This document shows positions 32,335-42,193 of a stretch of DNA of 64,000 nt, one piece after another. The DNA is from Arsenophonus endosymbiont of Aphis craccivora (lineage in GTDB: Bacteria > Pseudomonadota > Gammaproteobacteria > Enterobacterales > Enterobacteriaceae), in NCBI RefSeq assembly GCF_013460135.1, contig NZ_CP038155.1, positions 1,860,001-1,924,000 of the forward strand. Direction: 5' to 3'. Within the stretch, counting starts at the first letter, position 1. Each line of letters opens with the position of its first letter. Made by a program: the position numbers and the translations under genes. A model generated the notes under the pieces. It had not been told where the DNA came from. It worked only from the letters and a program-made list of their open reading frames with translations, and did no database searches.

Positions 32335-32913
32335 ATGGCAAGAAAAATACAATCTGCATCACGTGGCCAAATTCGTATTATTGGTGGTAAATGGCGAGGT
32401 CGTAAACTACCTGTCTTTGATAGTGATGGCTTACGCCCCACAACAGATAGGATCAGAGAAACTTTATTTAATTGGTTAATGCCTGTTATTCAGGAGGCTC
32501 GCTGCCTTGATTGTTTTGCTGGTAGTGGCGCTTTAGCTATTGAAGCACTTTCTCGCTATGCCGCTTCAGCTACCCTAATTGAATTAGAGCGCTCCGTCGC
32601 AACACAACTTGTGGCCAATCTAGCTAAATTAGAGGCAAAAAATGTACAAGTGATTAATAGCGATACATTGAACTATCTGGCACAGAACGGCACAGCCTAT
32701 GATGTCATTTTTCTTGATCCGCCTTTTCGTAAAGATCTATTGCAACAAACAGCTTTGCTACTAGAACAAAATGGTTGGTTAAGCGAAAATTGTTGGATCT
32801 ATGTTGAGGCAGAAGCAGAAGCTAATTTAGCCTCGTTACCTAAAAATTGGCAGCTTCATCGTAAAAAAGTTACTGGGCAAGTCGCTTACTGTCTTTATAT
32901 TCGTAATCAATAA
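32335..32913 (+). CDS. rsmD: 16S rRNA m2G966 methyltransferase RsmD
   Basis: RsmD methylates G966 of 16S rRNA in assembled 30S. The 192 residues include IRIIGGKWRGRKL, GLRPTTDRIRETLFNWL, SAM-binding LDCFAGSGALAIEALSR and catalytic motif FLDPPFRKD. Divergent from ftsY, as in E. coli, and followed by yhhL. Intact. Confidence 0.97.
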   Translation: MARKIQSASRGQIRIIGGKWRGRKLPVFDSDGLRPTTDRIRETLFNWLMPVIQEARCLDCFAGSGALAIEALSRYAASATLIELERSVATQLVANLAKLEAKNVQVINSDTLNYLAQNGTAYDVIFLDPPFRKDLLQQTALLLEQNGWLSENCWIYVEAEAEANLASLPKNWQLHRKKVTGQVAYCLYIRNQ

Positions 32914-32929
32914 TTAGTTGGAAAATATT

Positions 32930-33193
32930 ATGTTAATAAATGCTGGAAAATTATTAATGGTTTTTGTTTGGGGAGTCATGATGTTTAATTTAATCCATCC
33001 ATTTCCAAAACCATTAAAATATTTTATAGATGTAGCAATGATATTTATGATTTTCATGCATGCCATGCAAGCCATTTTTTTGCACGCCGCTTTTGCAAAA
33101 ACAGAAAAGCATCCTCGTTGGCTGCAAATAAAAATCTTTCTATTTAGCGTTTTTGAACTTTTAGCCTGGCAGAAAAGACAAAAAACTGACTAA
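32930..33193 (+). CDS. yhhL: DUF1145 membrane protein YhhL
   Basis: A short (87-residue) protein with two hydrophobic segments and the conserved element LIHPFPKPLKYF. No function is established that I know of. I choose ATG 32930 (MLINAGKLLM) over the in-frame TTG at 32918 because TTGGA upstream gives a ribosome-binding site at suitable distance. It lies 16 bp after rsmD and is probably cotranscribed. Intact. Confidence 0.9.
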   Translation: MLINAGKLLMVFVWGVMMFNLIHPFPKPLKYFIDVAMIFMIFMHAMQAIFLHAAFAKTEKHPRWLQIKIFLFSVFELLAWQKRQKTD

Positions 33194-33250
33194 CTATAAA
33201 AAAATCGCAAGTAATTACAAAGGCAATGCATTATTGGCTGATAAATTTAG

Positions 33251-33637
33251 CTATTTTGCATTGGCTTTGCTTTGAAAGCGAACAAACCTTGTTCCCTTCA
33301 TATAAAGCGTACTTCTATCCCCTTTTTTAATCGCATTATATTCCTTCTCCTTTTTTAGAAAAATCTTTATTACCTCACTAGCCGATAGCCGCTGAAAATA
33401 AATTTCATAACGAAAAGTTTCCGGAGTAACAACCTCTCGTTGACGAGAACGCATATTAGGATAGGGATAATCTTTCTTATCAATGACCTCAACTTGATAA
33501 CTGATAATCGGAGAATTATCATCAATGACATCTTGTCGACGTTGATCAAAAAAACGTTTCGTCGCTAACATAATAATGATAATAATAACGAATATAACCG
33601 ATTTATTCACAATATTTTCCAAGCTTTCATTATTCAT
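33251..33637 (-). CDS. yhhM: DUF2500 membrane-anchored protein YhhM
   Basis: A 128-residue protein with an N-terminal membrane segment (IFVIIIIIMLATK) and a periplasmic or cytoplasmic beta-rich DUF2500 domain (YQVEVIDKKDYPYPNMRSRQ, YEIYFQRLSASEVIKI). Its place between yhhL and yhhN on the opposite strand matches E. coli. The function is unknown. Intact. Confidence 0.9.
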   Translation of the reverse strand: MNNESLENIVNKSVIFVIIIIIMLATKRFFDQRRQDVIDDNSPIISYQVEVIDKKDYPYPNMRSRQREVVTPETFRYEIYFQRLSASEVIKIFLKKEKEYNAIKKGDRSTLYMKGTRFVRFQSKANAK

Positions 33638-33715
33638 ATATTTAGTAACTATTATTGTCTATCATCTAATAGGATCAATAATTTCTAATTAACCTTTTTA
33701 GTTAGTGGGGAAACC

Positions 33716-34345
33716 ATGATCAGTTGGCCATTTCTTGCTGTGTTATTTTCTGGTTGGCTTTATATTGATGCTGCCTATCGCGGTCCACAATGGCAATGCT
33801 GGCTGTTTCGCCCAGTTACGCTATTATTGTTAGTATTTTGGGCCTGGAGTGCCGATTTTACTGATGCTGCCGGCTATCTGATCATGGCGGGTCTGTTGGT
33901 GATGCTAATTGCTGACAGCTGGCAAATGCTTTCCAAGGAACGTTTATTGCCGACTATTTTCTTGTTGTCTCTAAGCTACCTACTTTATAGCATCAGTTTT
34001 GCTATGCAGATGAATTTCACTTTCTACTTGCCATTACTGACTATCCTACTAATCCTTAGTGTCATGGTATTAATTATAATCTGGGCAACTCGTGGTTCAC
34101 TACGCGCACCGGCCATTTTTCTACTAACAATGTCATTCATTATGGCTTGGATAGCGGGTGAACAATATTTCGGTCTAGCAAGAGAACATAATTTTTCCAT
34201 TATTATAGGTGCATTTTTACTTTTTATTGCCAACAGTATTTGGCTGATCGCCAACTTTCGTTACCCATTTAAAGCTTCTAAAGCAACAATTACCGCTTGC
34301 TATTTTATTGGTCAATTTTTCATTGTACGTTCGCTTTACTTATAA
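33716..34345 (+). CDS. yhhN: YhhN family membrane protein (lysoplasmalogenase-like)
   Basis: A 209-residue polytopic protein with about eight hydrophobic segments. Bacterial and animal YhhN/TMEM86 relatives include lysoplasmalogenases, but activity of the enterobacterial protein is not assured. The conserved GEQYF segment is present in the second half. GGGGAA precedes the start. It ends 135 bp before the zntA promoter. Intact. Confidence 0.92.
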   Translation: MISWPFLAVLFSGWLYIDAAYRGPQWQCWLFRPVTLLLLVFWAWSADFTDAAGYLIMAGLLVMLIADSWQMLSKERLLPTIFLLSLSYLLYSISFAMQMNFTFYLPLLTILLILSVMVLIIIWATRGSLRAPAIFLLTMSFIMAWIAGEQYFGLAREHNFSIIIGAFLLFIANSIWLIANFRYPFKASKATITACYFIGQFFIVRSLYL

Positions 34346-34409
34346 GTTGGATTGATAACCATTTTTCAGCTAAATAGCATTTTTTGTCAAAAAATACCCT
34401 CTTTTATGT

Positions 34410-34441
34410 TTGACTTGAGAGTTAACTCTCAAGTGTAAAGT
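34410..34441 (+). promoter_or_regulatory. ZntR (MerR-type) operator-promoter of zntA
   Basis: A -35 element TTGACT (34410-34415) and -10 element TAAAGT (34436-34441) are separated by an overlong 20-bp spacer. Across it lies a perfect 22-bp palindrome (34413-34434; half-site ACTTGAGAGTT). This is the hallmark of MerR-family zinc/copper/mercury promoters, and closely resembles the E. coli zntA promoter. The gene behind it is dead, yet the operator has no mismatch. Confidence 0.9.
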
Positions 34442-34489
34442 AAATCACAGAAACGAAATTTTAAGTGAGTAAATTAAAAAGTGGATACT

Positions 34490-36856
34490 ATGTGTGCGCA
34501 TACCCATCAACAACATAAGCATACTGCAAAATGTTGCACAACCAATAGCCACAGCAGCGATAAAAAGAAAGTTATTGGTCACAAACATAGCAAAAAAACC
34601 GTATCGCTATCAGCAAAAAATAGCGCTGATGATGAACATCATCCTGCGAAGAGTAACACTAAACTTATTGATCAGCAGGCATGCAGTGATACCAATCAAT
34701 ATAATTGCGTAAGTGAACATTCACTTATGCCTGAGGAAAGTAATGCCGTCATTTCAAGAGGAAACCACCGCTTTCATTGGATTGTAAGCGGTATGGACTG
34801 CGCAAGCTGCGCGCGTAAAATTGAAATAGCCGTTAGCAAGGTCAAGCATGTCAAAAAAGTAAAGGTACTGTTTACAACCGAAAAATTAATTGTCGATGCT
34901 GATGATGATGTTCGTGATGATGTAATCAAAGCTGGGCAACAAGCGGGCTTCAAATTATATAACCTCAATGCCGCCGAATTAGCCACAAAAAAGAAGCAAA
35001 ATAATCCATTTAGTGAATCTAAACCTATCATTATTTTAATATTTCTTATGTTAATCAGTTGGGGAATTTCCTTCATTTATGTAAAAGTAGGACAAATTGC
35101 TTTTATTTTAACAACATTATATGTACTCTACCCTATTACAGTTAGAGCAATACAACTGATACGCTCAGGTACCTTTTTTGCAATAGAAACATTGATGAGT
35201 GTTGCGGCAATAGGTGCATTATTCATTAATGCCAGCGAAGAAGCCGCGATGGTACTGTTGTTGTTTATGATATGAGAAAGATTAGAGTCATATGCCGCTG
35301 GACGCGCACGCCGAGGCATCAGTAGTTTAATGGCCCTTATTCCTGAACAAGCGGTACTCATTAAAAATGGTGTAAAAACCACTGTCCCTGTCTCGACACT
35401 GCAACCAGGCGACATCATTGAAATCCTTCCTGGTGGCCGTTTACCCACTGATGCTGAATTAGTGAATGAATTTGCCAGTTTTGATGAAAGTGCATTAACC
35501 GGTGAATCAATGCCTGTTGAACGAAAAACGGGGGAAAAAGTATCAGCCGGTGCACTTTCTATCGATCGCGCTATACAAATGAAAGTAATATCTGAACAAG
35601 GGCAAAATGCGATCGATCGCATAATGATATTAATTGAAGAAGCTGAAGAGCGCCGCGCCCCAATTGAACGATTTATTGATCGTTTTAGCCAAATTTACAC
35701 ACCCCTTATTATGTTAGTCGCAACATTGGTTATTATTATTCCACCACTATTTTTTGCTCAATCATGGGACATATGGATCTATCGTGGTCTAACCTTGCTG
35801 TTAATAGGCTGTCCTTGCGCTTTAGTGATCTCTACTCCAGCGGCAATTACTTCTGCTCTGGCAGCAGCAACCCGTCGAGGAGCCTTGATTAAAGGTGGCG
35901 CAGCCTTAGAGCAATTAAGTTCTGTCACCAAAGTTGCCCTGGATAAAACAGGTACGCTTACCGAAGGGAAACCACAAGTTACTGACATCATAACCGCTGA
36001 AACAGTGACCGAGGAAAAACTATTGCAATTTACCGCTTCAGTCGAAAGAGGATCACACCATCCTTTAGCAAAAGCGATTTTGGCTAAGGCTCAAGCGCTA
36101 GAAATAAATGTTGAACCCGCCCAGAATCATAAAGCAGTGGCTGGTATTGGTGTGGAAGGTTATTTGGCAGATAAATATATTCTGGTGTCAGCACCGAATA
36201 AAATCTCTGACGATATATTAACCATACAATGGCAGCAAACTGTAAAAACAATTGAAAATCAAGGTAAAACTGTTGTTGTGGTACTAGTCGATAACAAGTT
36301 ACTTGGCATTATTGCTATGCAAGATACATTACGCTCAGATGCCATTGATGCGGTTAATAAACTGCAAAAACTGGGTATTAAAACCGTCATGTTAACGGGT
36401 GATAACCCACTGGCAGCTGAATAAATTGCGCAAAAAGTTGGTTTAGATTATCGGGCAGGGCTGTTACCTGAAGACAAAGTCAATGCCATTATAGCACTCA
36501 GTAAAACCAACCATACACTGATGGTTGGCGATGGTATTAATGATGCTCCCGCAATGAAGGCCGAAAATGTTGGCATCGCCATGGGTAATGGAACGGATGT
36601 CGCTCTTGAAACCGCTGATGCGGCATTGACTCATAACCGGCTAACTGGATTAGCCGAGATCATTATGTTATCACGAGCAACCAGAGCCAATATTCGTCAA
36701 AACATTACTATCGCTTTAGGACTAAAAGCTATCTTCCTGGTGACCAGTTTATTAGGTATAACCGGCTTATGGATGGCTCTTTTAGCAGATTCCGGTGCCA
36801 CTGCATTAGTGACCGCAAATGCGCTCAGTTTATTGAAGGATCGCCAGCCAGAATAA
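34490..36856 (+). pseudogene. zntA: zntA Zn/Cd/Pb-exporting P-type ATPase, two nonsense codons
   Basis: ZntA pumps Zn2+, Cd2+ and Pb2+ out of the cytoplasm. The frame is collinear over its whole length: His/Cys-rich N-terminus, HMA site GMDCASCARK, CPC membrane motif IGCPCALVIS, phosphorylation loop DKTGTLTEG, and GDGINDAP hinge. Two in-frame stops break it: TGA at 35273-35275 (replacing the Gly of LLLFMIGERLE) and TAA at 36422-36424 after GDNPLAAE. There is no frameshift or deletion, so inactivation looks recent. I take ATG 34490 as the start; an in-frame GTG is at 34481. Confidence 0.95.
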
Positions 36857-36885
36857 ACACTTTGTTAAATATTATTTATATATTT

Positions 36886-36924
36886 GAAAAAAGAGAGACA
36901 TGATTCAATAATCTCTCTTTTTTC
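36886..36924. terminator. Bidirectional terminator between zntA and tusA
   Basis: A perfect 13-bp stem (GAAAAAAGAGAGA against TCTCTCTTTTTTC) with a 13-base loop, T-rich on both strands, between two convergent genes. Confidence 0.92.
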
Positions 36925-36961
36925 AATATACTTTTTGTTTAACCCCGTTTCGCTTTTAGTA

Positions 36962-37210
36962 TTAATTAACTTTCTTGCGGATCAAATAACGGTAAGGAGG
37001 TTGCTGAATCTCTTCAGCAAGCAATTGATGTTCCATAAAACGGCAAAAAGCAAGAATATCACGGATTGTAGCCGGATCATCCGCAATAATTAATAACGTT
37101 TCACCTTCAACCATCTGACGAACCATTTTTCTTATCATCATCATGGGCTCAGGACAACGTAATCCTTGTGTATCAAGGGTTCGGTTATGGTTAGTAAAAA
37201 TATCTGGCAT
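36962..37210 (-). CDS. tusA: Sulfur carrier protein TusA
   Basis: TusA accepts persulfide from IscS and passes it through TusBCD to MnmA for 2-thiolation of tRNA wobble uridine. The 82 residues show the family motif [17 protein letters not shown] with the sulfur-carrying Cys19, and [16 protein letters not shown]. Length equals E. coli (81). Convergent with zntA, divergent from yhhQ. Intact. Confidence 0.96.
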   Translation of the reverse strand: MPDIFTNHNRTLDTQGLRCPEPMMMIRKMVRQMVEGETLLIIADDPATIRDILAFCRFMEHQLLAEEIQQPPYRYLIRKKVN

Positions 37211-37370
37211 TGGTATTTTAGTTTTAAAGCCTATTCAATAGGTTGGAATTATATTACAAATCAAATAAATTATCCCGCCATTTATTAAATAAAATAAATA
37301 AGAAAAATTTATTATTTATTTTGCTTTTATCTTATCTCAGGCGTATGATGCACCGCGTAAATTAAATTAT

Positions 37371-37405
37371 CATGGGTTCCCTCACCCCATATTTAACCCA
37401 AAAGG
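37371..37405 (+). promoter_or_regulatory. Probable preQ1-I riboswitch upstream of yhhQ
   Basis: Directly before the start codon of a queuosine-precursor transporter lies a 35-base H-type pseudoknot candidate. P1 is ATGGG (37372-37376) pairing with CCCAT (37386-37390), the loop is pyrimidine-rich (TTCCCTCAC), and an A-rich tail (TTTAACCCAAAAGG) follows. CCT in the loop (37380-37382) can pair with AGG (37403-37405), which is also the Shine-Dalgarno sequence of yhhQ. This is the layout of translational preQ1-I riboswitches (for example the Thermoanaerobacter type). Assigned from pattern and gene context, not by covariance search. Confidence 0.72.
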
Positions 37406-37411
37406 TATAAT

Positions 37412-38089
37412 ATGTTCGAATTGACGCCACAACAGCGTATCAAAGCACTCATTTGGCTTTCCTTTTTTCATATATTGATTATTACCTCCAGTAATTATCT
37501 GTTACAACTGCCAATTACCATTTTTAGCTTTCATACCACATGGGGAGCATTCACTTTCACTTTTATTTTTTTGACAACGGATCTAACTGTACGTATTTAT
37601 GGTGCTCCTATCGCTCGACGGATTATTGCTGCAACTATGCTGCCGGCTATTTCTGTCTCCTACATTCTTTCGGCGCTTTTTTACCAAGGACAATGGCAAG
37701 GGTGTATCACACTAAATGAATTTAATCTATTTGTTGCCCGTATTGCGCTAGCAAGCTTTATGGCTTACGCTTTAGGTCAGATTATGGATATTTTCGTGTT
37801 CAATAAATTACGTAATTATTGTCGTTGGTGGATTGCGCCGACTGCGGCAATGTTTTTCGGTAATCTACTGGATACGATTGCTTTCTTTTTCATTGCATTT
37901 TATCACAGCACTGATCCTTTTATGGCGGCCAATTGGGTAGAAATTGCTTTAGTCGATTATAGCTTTAAGTTATTTATTTGTATGTTATTTTTCCTCCCTG
38001 CTTATGGATTGATGTTGAACTGCATTCTAAGTTACTTTTTCCAAGGCCAACACCAAAAGAATGGTTATCTAGCTGCAGATAATAATTAA
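37412..38089 (+). CDS. yhhQ: Queuosine precursor transporter YhhQ
   Basis: YhhQ (QPTR, COG1738) imports the queuosine precursors preQ0 and preQ1. The 225 residues have six or more hydrophobic segments, with conserved FIFLTTDLTVRIYGAP and ALGQIMDIFVFNKLR, and GNLLDTIAFFFIAF. Translation starts 6 bases after the AGG that the upstream preQ1-type element can sequester. Retention suggests salvage of the precursor from the environment. Intact. Confidence 0.95.
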   Translation: MFELTPQQRIKALIWLSFFHILIITSSNYLLQLPITIFSFHTTWGAFTFTFIFLTTDLTVRIYGAPIARRIIAATMLPAISVSYILSALFYQGQWQGCITLNEFNLFVARIALASFMAYALGQIMDIFVFNKLRNYCRWWIAPTAAMFFGNLLDTIAFFFIAFYHSTDPFMAANWVEIALVDYSFKLFICMLFFLPAYGLMLNCILSYFFQGQHQKNGYLAADNN

Positions 38090-38368
38090 GTTAAATCAAG
38101 ACAAACGTTGCCTAATTGAATATCTGTTTAGCGACAAAACTATCTATTGAGTGGAAAGTGGCGATATCCACTCAGTGGAATACCTTGTAACCAACAGAAT
38201 GCCCAGTAATAATTCGGTTATAGGTGAATTGTTGACCTTAATCCAATGTCTGATAGCGACTTAATAAGTAGTCATCTAACACAATATAAGCCACTCTTAA
38301 TCAATAATCTTTATTAAGAAACAAAAACGAGCATTCATGGTGACTTTTTGTAACAGAACTAACAAATT

Positions 38369-38384
38369 TATGACAAAGCTCACA
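38369..38384 (+). promoter_or_regulatory. Candidate CRP site upstream of glpT
   Basis: TATGA-N6-TCACA matches 9 of 10 consensus positions of the CRP half-sites and lies about 225 bp before glpT, a CRP-controlled gene in E. coli. The rest of 38090-38609 is AT-rich and has no gene; a partial GlpR-like half-site (ATTTTCG) occurs near 38460. The target genes are dead, so the site may be decaying. Confidence 0.4.
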
Positions 38385-38609
38385 ATTATACTTGAATAAT
38401 TAAAAAATTATTTCTATCGCCGATATATATTTTGTCTGTTTACGCACAAATTTATAACATTTTCGCATTCGTATGCAGACATATGCATTAACATGAGTTA
38501 TCTTAGCGCGCGATTAAGAAAGAAGACCTAATAATAACGTCTCACATTTTCGTTTTAGCAATTGCTTATTACTTAATAGCAAAAATTTAAATGCTATCGG
38601 AGGGGAATT

Positions 38610-39961
38610 ATGTTAAGTATTTTTAAGCCAGCACCACATAATAAAAGAGTTACGGCAGATCAAATGGATCCGCTTTATCGTCGCCTACGTCGGCAAATTT
38701 TCTTCGGTATCTTTTTGGGTTATGCCGCTTACTATCTCGTTAGAAAGAATTTTGCATTAGCGATGCCCTATTTAATTGAGCAGGGGTTTTCTAAAGGTGA
38801 ACTTGGTTTTGCTTTATCAGGAATCTCAATTGCATATGGTATCTCAAAATTTATCATGGGCCAGTCTCTGATCGTTCAAATCCGAGAGTATTTTTACCTG
38901 CCGGGATAATTTTATCCGCCTCAGTAATGCTAATTATGGGCTTTGTGCCTTGGGCTACCTCAAGCATTATGATTATGTTTGTGCTGCTATTCCTATGCGG
39001 TTGGTTTCAAGGTATGGGATGGCCTCATTGTGGCCGAACAATGGTTCACTGGTGGTCACAAAAAGAACGGGGTGGTATCGTTTCAATTTGGAACTGCGCG
39101 CATAATGTTGGTGGTGGCATCCCGCCGTTGTTATTTATATTAGGCATGGCATGATTCCACGACTGGAAAGCAGCACTATATATGCCTGCTTTTGCTGCCA
39201 TTTTTGTTGCTATGATTGCCTTTGCTTTAATGCGTGATACGCCACAATCTTGTAGTTTACCACCGATTGAAGAATATAAACATGACTACCCACCTGATTA
39301 TAATGATAAAGACGAAAAAAAGCTGACTGCAAAGCAGATTTTTATGCAATATATTTTGCCTAATAAGCTACTTTGGATGATCGCTTTTGCTAACGTTTTC
39401 GTATACTTATTACGTTATGGTGTACTCGATTGGTCACCAACTTACTTACGTGAAGTTAAACACTTTGCTATGGATAAATCCTCATGGGCTTATTTCTTAT
39501 ATGAATATGCAGGTATTCCAGGCACGCTACTTTTCGGTTGTATGTCAGATAAAGTTTTCAAAGGAAACCGTGGCGCCACCGGCGTATTTTTCATGGCATT
39601 AGTCACCATTGCAACTGTTGCCTTCTGGCTCAATCCGCCAGGTAATCCTCATATTGATATGGCTTGCATGCTAATTATTGGCTTCTTAATTTATGGCCCT
39701 GTTATGTTGATCGGTTTACATGCGCTTGAATTAGCACCCAAAAAAGCCGCAGGTACTGCTGCTGGTTGTACCGGTTTATTTGGCTACCTTGGTGGCTCGG
39801 TAGCAGCAAATGCTATCGTGGGTTATACCGTTGACTATTTTGGCGGGAATGGAGGCTTTATGGTAATGATTGGCGGTAGTTTACTTTCTGTTATTTTATT
39901 ATTTATCGTGATGCTGAGTGAAAGCAAGCATAAACGCGAAATGGCAGAACAACATAGCTAA
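38610..39961 (+). pseudogene. glpT: glpT glycerol-3-phosphate/phosphate antiporter, frameshift plus nonsense
   Basis: GlpT is an MFS antiporter importing glycerol-3-phosphate. The sequence is alignable from [13 protein letters not shown] to the C-terminus. Loss of one base near 38861 breaks the frame just after SKFIMG, where SVSDRSNPR would follow; TGA at 39152-39154 replaces the Trp of ILGMAWF. The segments [19 protein letters not shown] and [17 protein letters not shown]-like text are otherwise well preserved. Strong GGAGGGG before the start. Downstream glpQ is broken too. Confidence 0.96.
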
Positions 39962-40542
39962 TTTATGTCATAAATCAGTTATCTTTAATTAATAAGCTTG
40001 GCAAAAAGGGGAACTCATTTTATCACTGATTTCCCCGCTCATAATAAAGAGAATTATACTAATGAATATAAAATTAAATAGCTTGGTTGCTAGTATGTTA
40101 TTAGTTATGTCAATGTCAGCAATGGCTCAATCTAACGCAAAAGTCGTTATTGCTCACCGCGGGGCAAGTGGTTATCTACCAGAACATACATTACCAGCCA
40201 AAGCAATGGCTTATGCGCAAGGTGCCGATTTCCTTGAACAAGATCTGGTAATGACAAAAGATAATGAACTGATTGTATTACATGATCATTACCTAGATAG
40301 TGTTACAGACGTTGCGGATCGCTTCCCTGGCCGTGCTCGCAAAGATGGTCGCTTTTATGCCATTGATTTTAGCTTACCCGAAATTCGATCACTCAAATTT
40401 ACTGAAGCCTTTGAAATTAAAGATGGTAAAAAAGTTCAAACCTATCCTAATCGTTTCCCGATGGGAAAATCCAGCTTCCATATTCATACTTTTCAAGAAG
40501 AAATTGAATTTGTCCAAGGTTTGCATAAATCTACTGGTAAAA

Positions 40543-41528
40543 GGCTTTGTTGAATAAATCAGAATTAGCCGCCAGGATGGCTCCCTCTGCTACAGCTGTT
40601 ATCCGATCCTGACGCTGTGTGGCATACCCAACAACGTCATACGGTTCAGCGCTTTGACCATCGCCATTGCTTCACCTACCTGAGCCTCATAGTCACGCAG
40701 GCTCAGATGGCCACCCAGCAAAGTTTTTATGCGGAACATCGCTGTTTCTGCCACTGAACGCCGGTGATAAACCACTTTCTTTTTCCACATATCATTACTC
40801 CTGCTCAGACGCTGATTCGCCACCGCATGGTTACGTTCATGGTACTTGTCAGGCCAGTATTTCGCTCCGCTTCGCGGCGGGATAAGGGGCCTGATTTTCC
40901 GGTGGGTTTGGTTAATCAGGCCCGGCAGTGCCTGCGCATCTGTCGTTCCGCTGAGCGATAAGTCGGCACAGATAATCTCATGATTCACACTGTCTGCTGC
41001 CAGATGAAGCTTGCGCCACACTCTTCGTCTGTCAGCCCCATGCTGCCTAACTTTCCATTCACCTTCGCCAAAGACCTTCAGACCGGTACTGTCGATGACC
41101 AGATGCGAGATTTCACCACGCGTTGGCGTTTTTATGCTGATGTTGACGCTCTTTGCTCGTCTGCTGACCAGCGAGTAATCCGGACAGCACAGCGGCTAAG
41201 ACATGAGTTTAAAAATCGAATCAACGAAGCCCTGTAATGCCCGTAGCGACAGGTTAAACACACGCTTCATCATCAGGACAGTGGTAACAGCCATATCGCT
41301 GTAGTAAAGCGGCCGGCCACGACCTTCAGGCGAAGAACTGTCAGTCCATCCAGCGATGGCCGACTCATCAAGCCAGACCGTCAGGGAACCGCGTTGTCTG
41401 AGTGCCTTGTTGTACGCGGGCCAGTTGGTAATTTTAAACTTTTGCTTTGACATGGGGACCTGATGTTGAAACGAATTTAGCGATCAGCTCCGCCAATCAC
41501 CTAAAAGTTCGATTTATTCAACAAAGCC
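40543..41528 (-). mobile_element. IS903-group insertion sequence, copy 2, internally deleted
   Basis: 986 bp, i.e. 69 bp shorter than the other copies, with both terminal inverted repeats and a perfect target duplication CTGGTAAAA (40534-40542 and 41529-41537). The missing 69 bp lie between two short direct repeats (CCTGATTTTC), consistent with slippage or recombination after insertion. Confidence 0.96.
40599..41453 (-). pseudogene. IS903-group transposase, copy 2, inactive
   Basis: The frame is collinear with the 307-residue transposase but codon 86 (Leu) is TAG, and 23 codons are deleted in frame between KI(R) and RPLIPP. The deleted piece includes catalytic Asp193, so the protein could not be active even with readthrough. 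Confidence 0.95.
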
Positions 41529-42193
41529 CTGGTAAAAATATCGGCATTTACCCGGAAATTAAAGCACCTTGGTTTCACAAACAAGAAGGAAAGGATATTT
41601 CGACCAGAGTGTTAGAAGTTCTGAAGCAATATGGCTACAGCAAGAAAAGCGACAATGTTTATCTTTAGTGCTTTGATGCTAATGAATTAAAACGTATTAA
41701 AAATGAACTTTTACCTAAATTAGGCATGGATTTAAAACTGGTTCAATTAATTGCTTACACGGACTGGCATGAAACTTATGAAGAGCAGCCTAACGGTACA
41801 TGGACAAATTATAGCTATGATTGGATGTTTAAGCCGGTAGCAATGAAAGAAGTTGCTAAGTATGCTGATGGCATTGGCCCAGATTACCACATGCTTATTA
41901 ATGAAAACTCCAAACCTGGTAAAATAAAACTTACTGCTATGGTTAAAGATGCGCACAAAAATAAGTTAGTCGTTCATCCTTATAACATTCGGATTGATAA
42001 GCTACCAAATTACGTGAAAAACGGTCAACAGCTGTTTGATATTATCTATAACAAAGCTAACGTCGATGGTGCCTTTACCGATTTCCCTGATCTCGGGGTA
42101 AAATTCTTGCAAAAACAGCATCAACATCCATAATAGCCAGCAATAAATTCAGCGGTAATAATTTACCGCTGATTACTATTAGTTTACTGATAA

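Larger units (their letters stand above)
40062..42133 (+). pseudogene. glpQ: glpQ periplasmic glycerophosphodiester phosphodiesterase, split by IS copy 2
   Basis: GlpQ releases glycerol-3-phosphate from glycerophosphodiesters for GlpT. The signal peptide (SLVASMLLVMSMSAMAQ) and the catalytic start VVIAHRGASGYLPEHT are present; IS copy 2 entered after LHKSTGK with a 9-bp duplication, and the coding sequence resumes at NIGIYPEIKAPWFH. A TAG at 41666-41668 (Gln in VYLQCFDANEL) is a second lesion. The C-terminus (KANVDGAFTDFPD) is otherwise intact to 42133. Confidence 0.96.
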
